Origin: Chrysogorgia sp. JL179-B06
Taxonomy: Eukaryota > Cnidaria > Anthozoa > Scleralcyonacea > Chrysogorgiidae
Direction of reading: 5' to 3'
Length of the DNA: 64,000 nt
Assembly: GCA_035772405.1 (NCBI GenBank)
Contig: JAYKKM010000148.1
Coordinates: 718,501 to 782,500 of the forward strand
The notes below the pieces were generated by a model. The model was given only the letters and a program-made list of their open reading frames with translations. It was not told where the DNA came from and did no database searches. Shown piece by piece: positions 23,144 through 34,200 of this stretch (position 1 is its first letter; each line of letters opens with the position of its first letter). The translations under genes and the position numbers were made by a program.

Positions 23144-23590
23144 GACGTTGGGTCATATTTTTAAGGATCGTATTGCAAAGGAACAGATGAAAGACGCTAT
23201 TTGTTCCATTCCGTGCAATGACTGCATCACATGTGATCAGGGATTTCGTACGCGTTTGAAAGAACACCAAAAGGCTGTTTTCTTTTCAAAAAAGAAAAAT
23301 TCTGCTTTGTCGGAACACGCGTGTGTAACCTACCATGAGATTGCGTGGGAAAATTACCACTAATCCGCGGTACCATCAGAGACGTTGTCTGGAGGCTTGG
23401 CATATCAATAGCGCCCACTCCCCATTGAATCGCGATGACTTGTGAATAGATAACGTCATCATCGGTTCTATGAGGGTATAAATAGGGACCCCAACTTTAC
23501 AACGATCGCCCTTCACGAAGACACTAGACTGGAGTGTCGAAACGTTGGGTCATCGACAGTAACTTTTAAGTTACGTTCAAAAAATTTAGC
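23142..23590 (+). pseudogene. Penelope-like element: GIY-YIG fragment and 3' tail
   Basis: The frame has DRIAKEQMKDAICSIPCNDC followed by RTRLKEHQKAVFFSKKKNSA, the familiar GIY-YIG endonuclease segment of Penelope-like elements from marine invertebrates, but the YIGQT core is damaged (replaced by ITCDQGF). The coding part ends near 23362. The tail to 23590 includes the gtgtcgaaacgttgggtcat block. Reverse transcriptase is absent. Confidence 0.75.
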
Positions 23591-23612
23591 GCCAAAAATG
23601 TGCCCAAAATTT

Positions 23613-23983
23613 GGTTGGGGCAGTCAAATTTTCATATACATATATTTGACCATTAATAAATGCTCTCTTCATCTAAAGAAAATTGTTGTAAAGCCTCCTG
23701 TATACAAGAGCTGGTGAAGCTCGCTACTTGAGGAAGTCTTGCGAGAGGCTTCGCTCTACTTCGTCGAAGATGAGATGTCTTCCTGTAGAGATTTGATTTG
23801 AGAGTCGGGGCGATGTCTAAATATGCATATGATGTTTGACTGTTCTGACCGTGTCTCAGTGGCTTAGTGGTTAGAGCGCCGATGCGTTGATTCGGAGACC
23901 TCGGGTTCAATTCCCGGTTGGGGCAGTCAAATTTTCATATACATATATTTGACCATTAATAAATCCTCTCTTCATCTAAAGAA
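23613..23983 (+). repeat. tRNA-derived SINE with a duplicated 3' part
   Basis: The 3' segment (ggttggggcagtcaaatttt through ctcttcatctaaaga) occurs at 23613-23681 and again at 23916-23981. The second occurrence is joined to a tRNA-like head at 23852-23925. This looks like a complete SINE preceded by a 5'-truncated copy about 300 bp upstream. Confidence 0.7.
23852..23925 (+). other. tRNA-like SINE head with A and B boxes
   Basis: A 74-nt cloverleaf-like segment: acceptor arms tgtctca / tggggca pair with G-U wobbles, A box tggcttagtggttagag, T arm cgggttcaattcccg (B box ggttcaattcc). The anticodon arm is imperfect, so a working tRNA gene is unlikely; it would serve as the RNA polymerase III promoter of the SINE. 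Confidence 0.7.
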
Positions 23984-24300
23984 TATATATATATATATAT
24001 ATATTAATTTATTGTACATAATAATTTACAACATTATATCTACAATAAAAATGGTGGTAAAATGAACTCTCCATTTTCTCGTTATATTTCATTATAAAAT
24101 AATCGGAAGTTAATGAGCGACAACACGCTCTGATTTGCTACTGAGCCGAACGAGCGTGCTTTTATAACTCGGATGATATGTACTTCGACTAGATTTTGTC
24201 GTTTCCTACGAACTTGAAGTCGTTTTAATTAAAAAAGAAGTCAAGATATATCTGGATACAATTTAAATCAAATTGTCATTAATGATATTATTTTATAAAA

Positions 24301-24379
24301 GAAATAAAAAAATTGTCGTGTGTGATTATCGAGTTATATAATGATAACTCGATAATCACACACGACAAGTTTTTTATTT
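24301..24379. repeat. Near-perfect hairpin, about 35-bp stem
   Basis: Arms ttgtcgtgtgtgattatcga and tcgataatcacacacgacaa with flanking aaataaaaaa / ttttttattt, loop about 6 bases. Probably a tiny fold-back element. Confidence 0.85.
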
Positions 24380-26030
24380 CTTAAATACAACACATGTGAT
24401 GAGCTGTGTTGTGATATAAACATTTAAACTGTGATAGCAATTTAATTATCTAGCTTAATTGTCGATCACGGCAGACAACTGAAAAAATGACGAATATAGG
24501 TAGTATATATATAGGCTTCTTCAAAAGCTAAATTAAAATAGCCAGAACCATACGTCATTAATGCTCCTGCATTGCCCTCAAACCTCGAGCACCGTTTTTT
24601 CCTGCGTAGGGATTGTAACAATGATCTAACATATTTTATTTAATTGATTTTCCAGGATATCTGACCTTAGATATCTGACCTTAGGCACTCGGCCAATCAG
24701 CGTTCAGTAATACAATGCTATATCTCATAGTGTGTTGGAAAAAATATGGGGTTAAATAAGAATAGGAAATTCGAATACTGATAAGACCTATTATTTTACT
24801 TCTTAATATTCCCTAATCAGGGAATAAAGCCAGATGTGCCGGAGCCACGGGGCCAGTGGGGGCCGCTGCCCTTTGCTTACGGTACCATTACAATATCTAT
24901 TCTTATACTTCGTTTTGAATTTATTTTATCACTCTAAGTTAAAATGTATACTGCCCAAAAGCAAAAACATTTAAATTTACGAGCGAAATGCGTAATGAGG
25001 AAATGAGGAGAACGAGCCTGAACTAATCGTCGCTGGTCGTCGTGGTCGACGATTTATGAAGTATAGGTTGTGTAATTTGGTTACACAGAGGCGCGCGACT
25101 GACGCAGCGTTTTCTATTTGTTATAGGTGTTAAGGTGTGTCGTTGGTGTATTGTTGTGTTGCGGTGTCCAATAACGTTAGTTGTTAAATATTTTTATTGG
25201 TGAGATTTATATTTTGACTTTGAGTCCAGTAATAGATATTAAATAAAAAAGACAGTTATAATTATACGGCTTCTCCTACTAAATGAAAATATCCTTTCGC
25301 TTGTTTACCAAGTAAGGTGAAAGTCCCTTTTTCGAGATTCTCATGCCCCCGCTGTCCTGAGTTACTTCAGGCGCCCCTCCCTGAATAAAGCTACTGACTA
25401 ACTTATAGGGAATACTAATCAGTAACTATACCTTAGACAGCTAAAACATCACAAATACAATGTCAATGACACGATTATGACCTTAAATTATATACATTAA
25501 ATATAACTAACCTCTTCAAGACTAATTCATTTAAGCTGATATAATCTGATAAATTAACTCTTTCCTGTCAGGCTGAAAAACATCCAATTAAAAATTGAAC
25601 CTCTTTTGAAATAACCATAACTGTTGCGAAAGCTATACATTTTCTGAAAGCCCAATAAACCGGCTTTTACCAGTGCTTTTAAATTTACCGAAGAAGACAC
25701 ATGTTAATATACATTTGCATAATTATCATAAATTAGGTTGAAAACTTTCAATTTTCTAGAAAAGCCCATGCCCGCTTCATGAAAATTCAAAATGCCACCA
25801 ATCGCATAGTTTTTTAAGAAATCAAGTGGCGTGTGAGTGGATCTCGTTTGCCTGGCGCTTGTTGGTTTTCATTTTTAATCTTGCGTATGTTACACGAATA
25901 ATATAAACATCGTGATCCAAAAGAGATCTGATCTCTTTTGTTCTTTTGCAGTAGTTTTCGTTCAGCGTACTGATTGTGACCCTAGAAGTTTTTTCTTAGA
26001 TCAGCGCACCCTTAAGACTGTTGTCAGTGT
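24380..26030. other. Intergenic, no gene recognised
   Basis: AT-rich. A short tandem duplication of atatctgacctta occurs at 24657-24685, next to a ggccaatcag CCAAT motif. The 24.8-25.4 kb part is slightly more GC-rich but shows no open frame with a known domain. Confidence 0.4.
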
Positions 26031-26035
26031 TGTAA

Positions 26036-26155
26036 CTTCTTTTGAAACACGAGTTTCAGTGTTTCATCAGGGGTTCCAAACACAAGAAAAAAATGTTTAT
26101 TGTTTTATTGTTTTCGGGTGTTTGGAGTCCCCTGGTGAAACACGATAAACGAGTG
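26036..26155. mobile_element. Palindromic MITE with gtttcatcaggggttccaaac arms
   Basis: Arms tgtttcatcaggggttccaa and its inverse around 26117-26145, with repeated gaaacac words. About 120 bp. Confidence 0.65.
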
Positions 26156-26349
26156 TTTGATGTTGCTTCTCAAACGAGAACATGCATATTTGTGTTCATT
26201 GATCAGTTGAATATGGAGATTAAGAAATGTGATCCAGTTCACCAGCAAGTTTCCTACAGGTTTTCATTGGGTATCAAAACTAATGCATGTGATGTGGTTG
26301 TACTATGCTCATGTCGATAATCATGAATTATTAATGAGTTAGAATATTA

Positions 26350-26830
26350 CTATATAATAGCGTTTGTGATTATTAGCGCTTGTGATTGTAATTGCTGAAT
26401 AAAACTGATCCGATCATTGTGATTGTTGAATAAAGCTCTTGTGATTGTAATTAACAAGCGTGTGATTTTGCTCCTGAACATTATCAAACAAAAGTTAAAT
26501 TTAGAACCTCGAGCTGCCGCTGTCCTTTTGGTAGTTCTACTAAAAATGGGAGTACGTGTGAAAATTAATTTATCGGAACTATTGAAACGTAAATGGTCGA
26601 AAATTTGCAAGGCATGTTTAGTATCTTTGATATAAGAAGGCAACTTCTTAACCGAAGGAGACATAACATTGTCTAGAAAACTGGAAATGAACTCTGTGGA
26701 GCAACTACAAGCGGAAACAATCGGCCTGCCAGGATTGTTAGATTTATGAATTTTAGGTGGGGGCAATTCGCCGGCTTGGATGAATTTATTGATGGTAGTT
26801 TTGACGGATTTTTGGTGAGATCGTAATTCT
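26350..26830 (-). pseudogene. Penelope-like reverse transcriptase, N-terminal part, inverted
   Basis: The - strand frame contains [20 protein letters not shown], the diagnostic P-K-I-H-K...RPIVS motif of Penelope-like reverse transcriptases, then [20 protein letters not shown]. The frame then degenerates. It is opposite in direction to the C-terminal part downstream, so the element is rearranged and dead. Confidence 0.8.
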
Positions 26831-27089
26831 ACTTAGTATAAAAGATGGTGTCACTGTCACTGAGTTGGCAAAGAGCCTCTTGTCGATACAAGTTCGCTCT
26901 CCAGACAACAACAGCGCGTCCCACGGCATCGCAATGACTTTAAAGCTAGAAGCCCTGGTTACTAACTTGTTTTCTGCGCGAAGGGTGCAATTTATCAATG
27001 TCATGGCGGCATTGTCTTACCAAGAGATCAAGGGAATGATACACGGGTCCGTAACCTGATTTCTTCGGCAGATTTATCGATAACTGTTT

Positions 27090-27480
27090 AGGAACAGCGT
27101 CGTACTCACGTGTCCTTTAAGAGCAGTTCATCAACTTTGTTGATGATTTTCATCCTGCTCTGAATTTTACGTGGGAAATCAGCGAGACCTCTGTGTCGTT
27201 CCTTGATATTTTAATTTCGATTCACTTAAATACTGACTCCCATAGTTATCTTCTATTTTCTTCCTCTCATCCCAACCACATTAAGCAATCCATCCTTACT
27301 CTCAATTCTTGCGTCTTATTTCGCCACTTATATGTAGCGACGACCAAGATTTTCAAGTCAAAGCAATGGAAATGAGATCTTGTTTGTTCAACGTGGTTAC
27401 CGTACCAACCTTCTAGACCTCGCCGTTCAGAAAGCTTTTCTCGCCCCGTTTAGACACCCATGAACCACCTTTGCAACAAG
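27090..27480 (+). pseudogene. Penelope-like reverse transcriptase, C-terminal part
   Basis: Pieces in different frames read as the region after the catalytic box: FINFVDDFHPALNFTWEISE-like text, SFLDILISI, and SSHPNHIKQSI, all usual for Penelope-like polymerases (FLD.L.. and HP.H.K.SI). Frameshifts and stops separate them. Confidence 0.75.
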
Positions 27481-27664
27481 TTTCAAACAACAAAATTCCT
27501 CTAGTGCTAACATTTCATCCTTTTAATTTTAAAGTTAAAGAATGATATTATCAATCGGAAATTTCACACTTCACAATATGATCCTGAGACGTCAGCCATT
27601 TTCACCGATAACCCTTTGTTATCTTTTCACCATAATAAAAACATCCGTGATTCGTTAGTATTTA

Positions 27665-27955
27665 GTGCCCTACAAAATACCTCAATCCCACTACATTTAT
27701 AATTACTGCCCCAAATTCGACCACACAATCCGTCATACCTTCTCATGCACTCACGTCCACCAATATCATTTATTGCATTTCCATTGCGATAAATGCCCTA
27801 AAATCTACATCGGTGAAACTGGGAGACGCCTTTCAGACAGGTTTGCTGAACATCTTCGTTCCGTGAGGAACAATGATGTTGACAAATCTGTAGCCTGCCA
27901 TTTCAACAGCTTCAGACATCAAAGTCTGTGCCATCCTTCCCATCTCAGGTGGTAA
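27665..27955 (+). pseudogene. Penelope-like GIY-YIG endonuclease domain
   Basis: CDKCPKIYIGETGRRLSDRF followed by AEHLRSVRNNDVDKSVACHF is a good GIY-YIG nuclease segment (IYIGETGRR; the R and the downstream EHL). It follows the polymerase remnants at the distance expected for the C-terminus of a Penelope-like protein. The frame is open for 96 codons but has no continuous link to the polymerase. Confidence 0.85.
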
Positions 27956-28185
27956 GAGAAGCGTCGAGAGAGAAGCGTCGCATTTTTAAATTTTTAAACA
28001 CATCCCCATGGTCTTTCGTTTTTCTTTTTAATTTCCTACAAGTTTTCTTGTTATTTTAGTTTGCGAGGAACTTTTTATTATTAGCTCATGCACTTTCATT
28101 CCTTTTCAAGTTTTTGTTTGTTACCGCTTTACTATCGCATAGTCCACTTGAATATTGGACATGTCATTGCACCCTTGACAATAGT

Positions 28186-28186
<1 letters not shown>

Positions 28187-28218
<32 letters not shown>
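28187..28218. repeat. Poly-C tract, 32 bases
   Basis: Uninterrupted C run; an assembly-sensitive homopolymer. Confidence 0.95.
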
Positions 28219-28220
<2 letters not shown>

Positions 28221-28384
28221 AGCCGGTTTGCTGATCAACTGTACGTAAAAATAGCGAATGATTTAACATTTTCGCATCTCATTAATGATTAGTTTGTTTA
28301 TATCCCGTGCATTTGATTGGCTACTTAATACTTGTGACACCCTTTTGGCATATATATAAGCCCTATTTATTTTATTTCATCTTG

Positions 28385-28425
28385 TCTTACTCTGATGAAG
28401 GGCTCCGCTCTATAAAACGTCAGTA
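28385..28425 (+). repeat. Penelope-type terminal hairpin motif
   Basis: actctgatgaagggctccgc then tataaaacgtcag. The same motif occurs at 38328-38362 with the gaaacgtcag part intact. It marks the 3' end of the Penelope-like element. Confidence 0.55.
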
Positions 28426-28429
28426 TTTC

Positions 28430-29340
28430 GTTACCAACTTTTCACTTTGCTATATATCTAAAACATTCTACGCAGAATTCTAGCTACTTTTTCATAAAAA
28501 TAAATCGTTTGAAATTGGGTATAAAGGTGGAAGTGTTGATAAGGTCAGGGTATTAGAGGACACTACCCTCTTGTTGGCAATTGAGGGTAGTGTCCAATGG
28601 AAAACCAGTTTATCTGAACAGACCCGTGCAGAAGTTGAACTCGCTATTGAGGTCAGTCGTGATATTTGTAAGGTTTTGGATGACACGAACGCAGGGAAGA
28701 ACTGTATAAGCGCCTAGAGGTGAAAGGAAAAGACCAAAACGTAGAACTGTGCTTGACCCTCAGCCCTAGTCAAAGGGCGAGTGTGTTGTATTAGTATAAT
28801 TAACATAATTTAGAACAATTAAAGACAATACAGGAATTGTAACAATAATAGGCAATTCTTGCTATGAATACCTTACAGTAGCCTCCTCCGCAAGCAACTC
28901 TGTGGCTTCTTTTTCCCGAGTCAAATAGCTTCCAACGCTGTTTTGGCCATTTTTGGTCGAGCCAGAGAATCCCCTCTTCGTCAATCCATCCCTTCACAAT
29001 CCCTATACTTCCCTGCAATCCCAGGCAAAACATTATTGGAAACAGCCTTGGAAGTGATTTGAATCGGAAAAAAGAAGCCACGGAGTTACCTGCGGGGCTA
29101 TAAGTTCGATGTTTTATTGTTCTTGTAATTTGATGGTGGGCGGCAATAGTGTTGGAAGAAACATGGTTATTTAGTCAGATGTAATTCTAAATGAGAATAT
29201 GCAGTGATGTAAAGTAGTTTGAGAATGGTTTATAAAGATAGATAAATATAACTTCTCTGATACAAGAACATGCAGGTAAGACTGCTAATATTTCTAAATA
29301 TATACTACACAAATAGAAAATGTTAACTACAGTTTCTCTT
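28430..29340. other. Intergenic, no gene recognised
   Basis: A 20-base palindrome-like pair cactaccctcttgttggcaattgagggtagtg sits at 28560-28592. Frames at 28492-28686 and 28800-29081 on the - strand have no known domain. Confidence 0.4.
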
Positions 29341-29588
29341 TAAAGGGGCAGTGTCATGAAACACACATGGCCAGTTTTATGATGAAACTTGAAAAAGTTA
29401 GGCTAACTTTTCCAAGTTATTTCCAATATGGCGTCTATAGAGGGCGGAAACCATGGTGAAAGCAGAGAAACCATTCCGCCCTATATAGAAGCCATATTGG
29501 AAATACCAACTTGAAAAAGGTAGCCTAACTTTTTCAAGTTTCATCATAAAACTGGCGCATGCGCGTCTCATGACACTGCCCCTTTGAG
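29341..29588. mobile_element. About 245 bp fold-back MITE
   Basis: Outer arms aggggcagtgtcatga / tcatgacactgcccct and inner arms ttatgatgaaacttgaaaaa / caagtttcatcataa make an almost full-length hairpin around a short centre near 29465. Confidence 0.8.
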
Positions 29589-29589
29589 G

Positions 29590-30305
29590 GTGTTCGGACG
29601 TATTCCGTTGCTAGACAACCGGATGCTAAGGACATTTAGCGCCCAATATACTTCATGAGTAGACAATAAATTCAAGGTATAACCAAGATATTTTATGTCT
29701 GGAATATGTAGGCAAACTTCTTTCGTCTGGTGACGTAATTCGATGACGTCACATGACGCCATCGACAAACATAAAAACTCTATAATTTTCGTCATTTTTG
29801 ACATTATATTTGAGTGTCATGTAAACCTAAATTATTTTCTACAAAAAAAACGTATGGATTTGTTGATAAATTAAATAACTAGCTCCCAAGGACAGTGCAA
29901 AGTTTTATAGAATTATGAGCATAATGCATGACACAAATTTAATGCTGTGCAGGATTTTAGATTGCTTGATTATAAAGCTGCAGTATTATTAATAGTTAAT
30001 ATGCTGTTTGTTAGAAAAACAATTCTTGATCTTTATTATTGTAATCACAAGGTTGATAAAGGTGATAAGTTGGACAGAACATTATGGCAATTACTATGTT
30101 TATGGATATCATTTCACTGGCTAATGCCCTGTGATTATCGGGAACAAACACAAAATCCTAATAAGAGAGTTATTGGCTCAAAACGATGAAAATAAATTAA
30201 ATAAACGATGATGAACAATAAAAATTATAAAAGTAAATTTTAGTATTTTGATACTGAAGACCAAGAAATACAACATTGATTTCATATAATAATAAAAGTG
30301 CCATA
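29590..30305. other. Intergenic, no gene recognised
   Basis: AT-rich; 80-codon frames at 29568-29804 and 29947-30189 show no known domain. Confidence 0.4.
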
Positions 30306-30309
30306 TATA

Positions 30310-30422
30310 TATGTTATTTACCGGCTGGGAGGTCCGTATAGAAAAATATTTGCCCGAGGTCATTTTTGAGACCGAGGGCAAATATTTTTCTATACGGACC
30401 GACCAAAACGGTAAATAACATA
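30310..30422. mobile_element. Palindromic MITE, ttatttaccg family, copy 1
   Basis: atgttatttaccg...ggaggtccgtatagaaaaat is mirrored by atttttctatacggaccg...cggtaaataacat. Relatives are at 32195-32345 and 32668-32811. Confidence 0.8.
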
Positions 30423-30424
30423 TT

Positions 30425-31350
30425 AATTTTTTTGTTATAAATAATTGTAAGACAAGAAAATCTGCCGCCGTGTAAAAAACACAGGAAGCTAAAACGCTAG
30501 TGGTCACTTCCGCTGTCCATATTTGGAAAGAGGCGAACCATATATAGAAAATCACCTGACAAAGGACAAACTCATTCAAGTCATCTTTTTAATAAACAAG
30601 ATTGGAAATTCGACAGGTACAGTTGAACAGAGCAAACCAGGACTTAACCAGGACTAATATTCATCATTGATCATGCAAAAGCAAAATTGAAAACATTGTT
30701 TGTCTCGTATGATACATGTAATCGGAATCTTGCCGCCTTGTCTTTGTCGGCTTCTCACTCGATGTGTCGCCAGAACTAAAGTTGAAGCGAAGTTGAAATT
30801 GAAAGTATATATCATTCAAACTTGCCAATTTTTGCTCCGGAAAACAAGTCTGTAATTGCTGTGGTTGTTGACGTTATTGCGGTACTGTTAAGCAATTCGG
30901 GACGTTTGAAATCTTGCGGTTGTGGACAACTGAAGCTGCTTTGTATTAAAGCATCAAGCCTTTCCGACACTGCCGTCTTTCTCTGTTATGGTCATGAAAA
31001 ACCGACACAAGAGAACATTTCTCATGTTCGTTTACTGTAGCACAGAAGCGGTTCCACACATTCATCTCGTAGATACACTTAACTGTATTTTCAGGCCGTT
31101 GTTCTTAAATAAAATTTTGAATTTCGTCCAAGTTATCTTGGACAATGTTGCCACTTCGCTGGACTTTTTCTTTTTCGTATATAAAATCTTCAACTTCGGG
31201 AAAATAAAATTCGCTTTCGCTGTGATAGCTTTCATTGTCACTATATCCATCTTATTTTGTTTTTACTGGCAGTATATTGTCTCAAAAGGTAGTAAAAAGC
31301 GACGAGTATACGAAAAAATAAAAAAGCTATTTTGTTTTTGTTTTTAAATC
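30425..31350. other. Intergenic, no gene recognised
   Basis: Frames at 30178-30579 (-) and 30988-31347 (+) are rich in hydrophobic residues only because of AT-rich codons. I recognise no family. Confidence 0.35.
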
Positions 31351-31351
31351 C

Positions 31352-31445
31352 ACAGCGGTCCGGTATCGGGGTCCGTATCGTAGGATACCGGACCGCTCGC
31401 TAGCCAATCAGAGCGCGCGAATCAGATGGATACCGGACCGCAAAA
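31352..31445. mobile_element. Palindromic MITE with gcggtccggtatc ends and a CCAAT motif
   Basis: cagcggtccggtatc, an inner inverse gataccggaccgctc, then gccaatcag, then a third gataccggaccgc. Related in plan to 15264-15355 and 32345-32430. Confidence 0.65.
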
Positions 31446-31489
31446 AAATAAAATGGACTACTTAATAATCTCGACTGTTCGGTCTTTAC

Positions 31490-32194
31490 AATAAAATACC
31501 AAACCTTTGTCGCTAGTGCTCGGGCACTACAGCAACATCTTGGTTAGATATTTTACCATAAAGACCTCACTCTTGGTCATTAAGTAGTTATTATTATATG
31601 GCACAAGCTACTTCCGGTTAAATTGCGTGCTCTGATTGGCTGAGACACGTCACGTGCCGGTCCGTTATTTCCCGGTAAGGGACCGGTCCAGATTACGGAT
31701 TTAATTTTGTCAACCATTTTCTTTACAAAGGAACAAGCTGAACAACGATAGGAAATTTTGAAAAGCAGCAAAAATTGAACAAATTTAGTAAATTAAGCAA
31801 TAAATCATGTACAGTATGAATCGGACGATGAACAATCTGAAAGAGAGTCTTACTATCATGAAAACAATAGAAGAACAAGAACAAGATTGAAAATGACGAT
31901 TCTGTCATTCAAAAGTCGTATGTAAAGTATGTTGATTGTTGTTTAAAAAAGGCATTCATTCAATTTGATTGGCTGCCTGAGCGGGTGGTTTTTTGCGATA
32001 TCTAACCACTGTCACGGAATATCCTAAATGCTAAAATTGAATGGTGATTTTGTTTTATTATTAACTGAAAAATGGAAAACTAACACATAATTTGATCCAA
32101 TTAACCTGGAAATAACTTTATTATTTGTTTTCCTTTCCTTATCTATATAATGCAATTTTACTGAACATAAAGTATTTCACTGTGTGTAATAGAA
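31490..32194. other. Intergenic with decayed palindromic elements
   Basis: Contains further tgattggctg motifs (about 31632 and 31966) beside inverted words (accggtcc / ggaccggt at 31660-31690). No gene recognised. Confidence 0.4.
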
Positions 32195-32345
32195 ATATGT
32201 TATTTACCGTTTTGGTCGGTCCGTATAAAAAATATTTGACCAGTCGGTCTCACAAACGACCCCCGTAGGCCTAGAGCAGTTTCTGAAACCTCGGCAAATT
32301 AATATTTCTTTACGGACCTCCCATCTGGTAAATAACACACATTTA
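32195..32345. mobile_element. Palindromic MITE, ttatttaccg family, copy 2
   Basis: tgttatttaccgttttggtc ... ctggtaaataacacac, with an aatatttgaccag / ctcggcaaattaatattt middle. More diverged than copies 1 and 3. Confidence 0.75.
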
Positions 32346-32667
32346 TTTTTTCCCGGTCCGTATCCTACCAAATCCTGCTTTCTGATTGGCTAACGAGCGG
32401 TCCGTATGAGCCCATACGGACCGCTCGACATAATTTCAGTTTTAAATGCGTTTTATAAGCTGTAAAATATTCTAAAAACATTTGAAAATGAACTCAAACG
32501 AGATTGAACATATTGAAAGACATATAAGTGATTTTTTTATCCGGATAGAGACTTAACTCTCAATTTCCTTTGACGAAGAGAAAGCACAGACTTTTCTTTT
32601 TGTTCCCCTAGCTAGAAATACTGATGACGACCAAAAAAAAACAAGCCTGGATATTAAGGAAAAAATA
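32346..32667. mobile_element. Fold-back relative of 15011-15355, opposite orientation
   Basis: Contains tgattggctaacgagcggtc, the palindrome gtccgtatgagcccatacggac, and the same 3' block with gagattgaacatattgaaag. It sits between two ttatttaccg palindromes. Confidence 0.65.
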
Positions 32668-32811
32668 AATAAATTATTTACCGTTTTGGTCGGTCCGTAT
32701 TGAGAAATATTTCCCTTGGTCTCAAAAACGTCCCTCGGCCTGCGGCCTCGGGCCGTTTTTGAGACCTCGGGAAATATTTCTCCATACGGACCTCCAAACC
32801 GGTAAATAACA
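32668..32811. mobile_element. Palindromic MITE, ttatttaccg family, copy 3
   Basis: Long hairpin: attatttaccgttttggtcg ... accggtaaataac, with centre ggcctgcggcctcgggcc. Confidence 0.8.
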
Positions 32812-32813
32812 TA

Positions 32814-32817
<4 letters not shown>

Positions 32818-32857
<40 letters not shown>
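32818..32857. repeat. (TA)n microsatellite, about 40 bp
   Basis: Pure TA run next to the palindromic element and before the 3' flank of gene B. Confidence 0.9.
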
Positions 32858-32861
<4 letters not shown>

Positions 32862-32879
32862 ACATAAGTTAAATATTCT

Positions 32880-33061
32880 TAATATTAGGCAGATAGTTCT
32901 GTCAAAAAAGGTTACTCCTCCCCTTTATATGGGATGAGTTTACAGTATAATCTGTCAGATTTTTAAACTCACTTAATTCATTGGTTATTAACTTATTACG
33001 TATCAAACCAAAAATAAACTGGCAAAAATCCTTCTCGTCAGCAAATAAATACGGAAATTCT
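32880..33061 (-). other. 3' flank / probable 3' UTR of gene B
   Basis: Going down from the stop, the stretch with gtttaaaaatctgacagatt, aggggaggagtaacctttttt and gacagaact is homologous to 21061-21140 downstream of gene A, showing that the duplication included the 3' flank. No AATAAA is evident nearby. Confidence 0.6.
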
Positions 33062-33398
33062 TCAATCAACAGGAGACTCGATTCTTTGTTCCTTGGCAAT
33101 AATTCTGATCTTCGAGTGAACGCAATCCCAATCGAGATAGCCCAGTTGAAGCAACCTTACATTTTTATCTGAATCATCATATGCACTTCTTCCATGCAAG
33201 ACTCTGTGATTATTTGCTGTGTAAATTTCGCCAGGTTTCATTTTAATCCAAAAGCAAGAACGTGTGTCGTTCATCAGTTCAAATAAACGATAGTAAGCTT
33301 TGTAGAAGGACTTCATTTCGTCTGGAGGAAGTGGCATGTGGGCATCACGAAACTCGTCACTGTAACATACGGTAGAGAGCTTTCCATCAGGGTCAAGA
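33062..33398 (-). CDS. Gamma-butyrobetaine dioxygenase-like B, exon 4 of 4 with stop
   Basis: Acceptor ttttag, phase 2 in, 337 nt including TGA: exactly the length of the last exon of copy A. It carries NNHRVLHGRSAY with the third iron ligand (His391 of 434), the 2-oxoglutarate Arg in NVRLLQLGY, and YLDWDCVHSKIRII at the C-terminus. Substitutions relative to A are spread and mostly conservative (for example SFWYKLNPGEIF against CFWIKMKPGEIY). There is no stop or frameshift, so B is likely a working gene and not a pseudogene. Confidence 0.92.
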
Positions 33399-33701
33399 CT
33401 AAAATAAGAAAAATAATGTCTGACGAAGGAAAAGTTATGCTAAATTACGAGTGGGAACCCGCGACAGTGGTGTCGCCAGACCTGAAGAAGTAGGGGGACA
33501 AAATGATGAAGTCATGGCAGACATCGCTGCAACTCGGCGAAATGGCTTGGAATTAAACCAGGACGCGGCGAGCGCCCCCTTTAAAATACCGCAAACGAGT
33601 GCTTACTGTTTTTTACCTTGTCAAGACGAAGAATTATAAACGCAATATTATATGACCGATTATAAGCAGAATGTTTTGACAACTTTTTACTCAAGCTCCT
33701 T

Positions 33702-33929
33702 CTACTGATTCTGGTCACAACAGCTTCTGTTGAGCGAGCTAATTCTGGCTTTACGTTCGTCAAAACTGCCAGAAGAAGCACTGTTGGTCAGGAGCGAATG
33801 AACGCATTGTCACTGCTGTTCACACATAAGGACATCAAATTAGACATAGCAGCTATAGTGGACAATTTCGCAAATAAGTCCAATAGGAAAAAGGCACTAG
33901 TAAATAGCGTAATGTATGAAGATGCCTAA
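33702..33929 (+). pseudogene. hAT transposase C-terminal dimerisation fragment
   Basis: An open frame of 75 codons to TAA contains TTASVERANSGFTFVKTA then RRSTVGQERMNALSLLFTHK and IVDNFA, the hAT dimerisation region (usual form S.ERxFS..K.K..lRstm.qerLn.L.l..h). The catalytic parts upstream are missing. It lies in intron 3 of gene B on the opposite strand to that gene. Confidence 0.8.
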
Positions 33930-33959
33930 AGGCTAAAGTGTATATATTGGTTCCGTACT

Positions 33960-34200
33960 ACATTTCTGAGTTTATATTAAAGTGTTTCATAATCTTGATG
34001 CCCCGTTTTAGCAACGGCGTGGTACCCTAATTTCGCAAAAATTATTATCAGAAATCGCCGGAAAAGCACTTCTGGGCTTTGCAAAATTAAAAATTATCTT
34101 GGGGGGCATGCCCCCAGACCCCCCTAGTTGGTTTATACACCACAACGTGCTGATTATTCATGTGCGCACCCCCTTTCGAACAACCCTGGATTATACCGCA
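33960..34200. mobile_element. Possible 3' non-coding end of the hAT element
   Basis: Follows the transposase tail directly; contains ggggggcatgcccccagac and a C-rich run like sub-terminal parts of hAT elements. The terminus is not resolved. Confidence 0.4.

Noticed and set aside
23852..23925. Functional tRNA gene
   Set aside because: The anticodon arm is imperfect and it is fused to a repeated tail, so it is a SINE head.
28385..28425. Hammerhead ribozyme
   Set aside because: At this site the GAAA core is lost (tataaaac) and I cannot draw the third stem; kept only as a hairpin motif.
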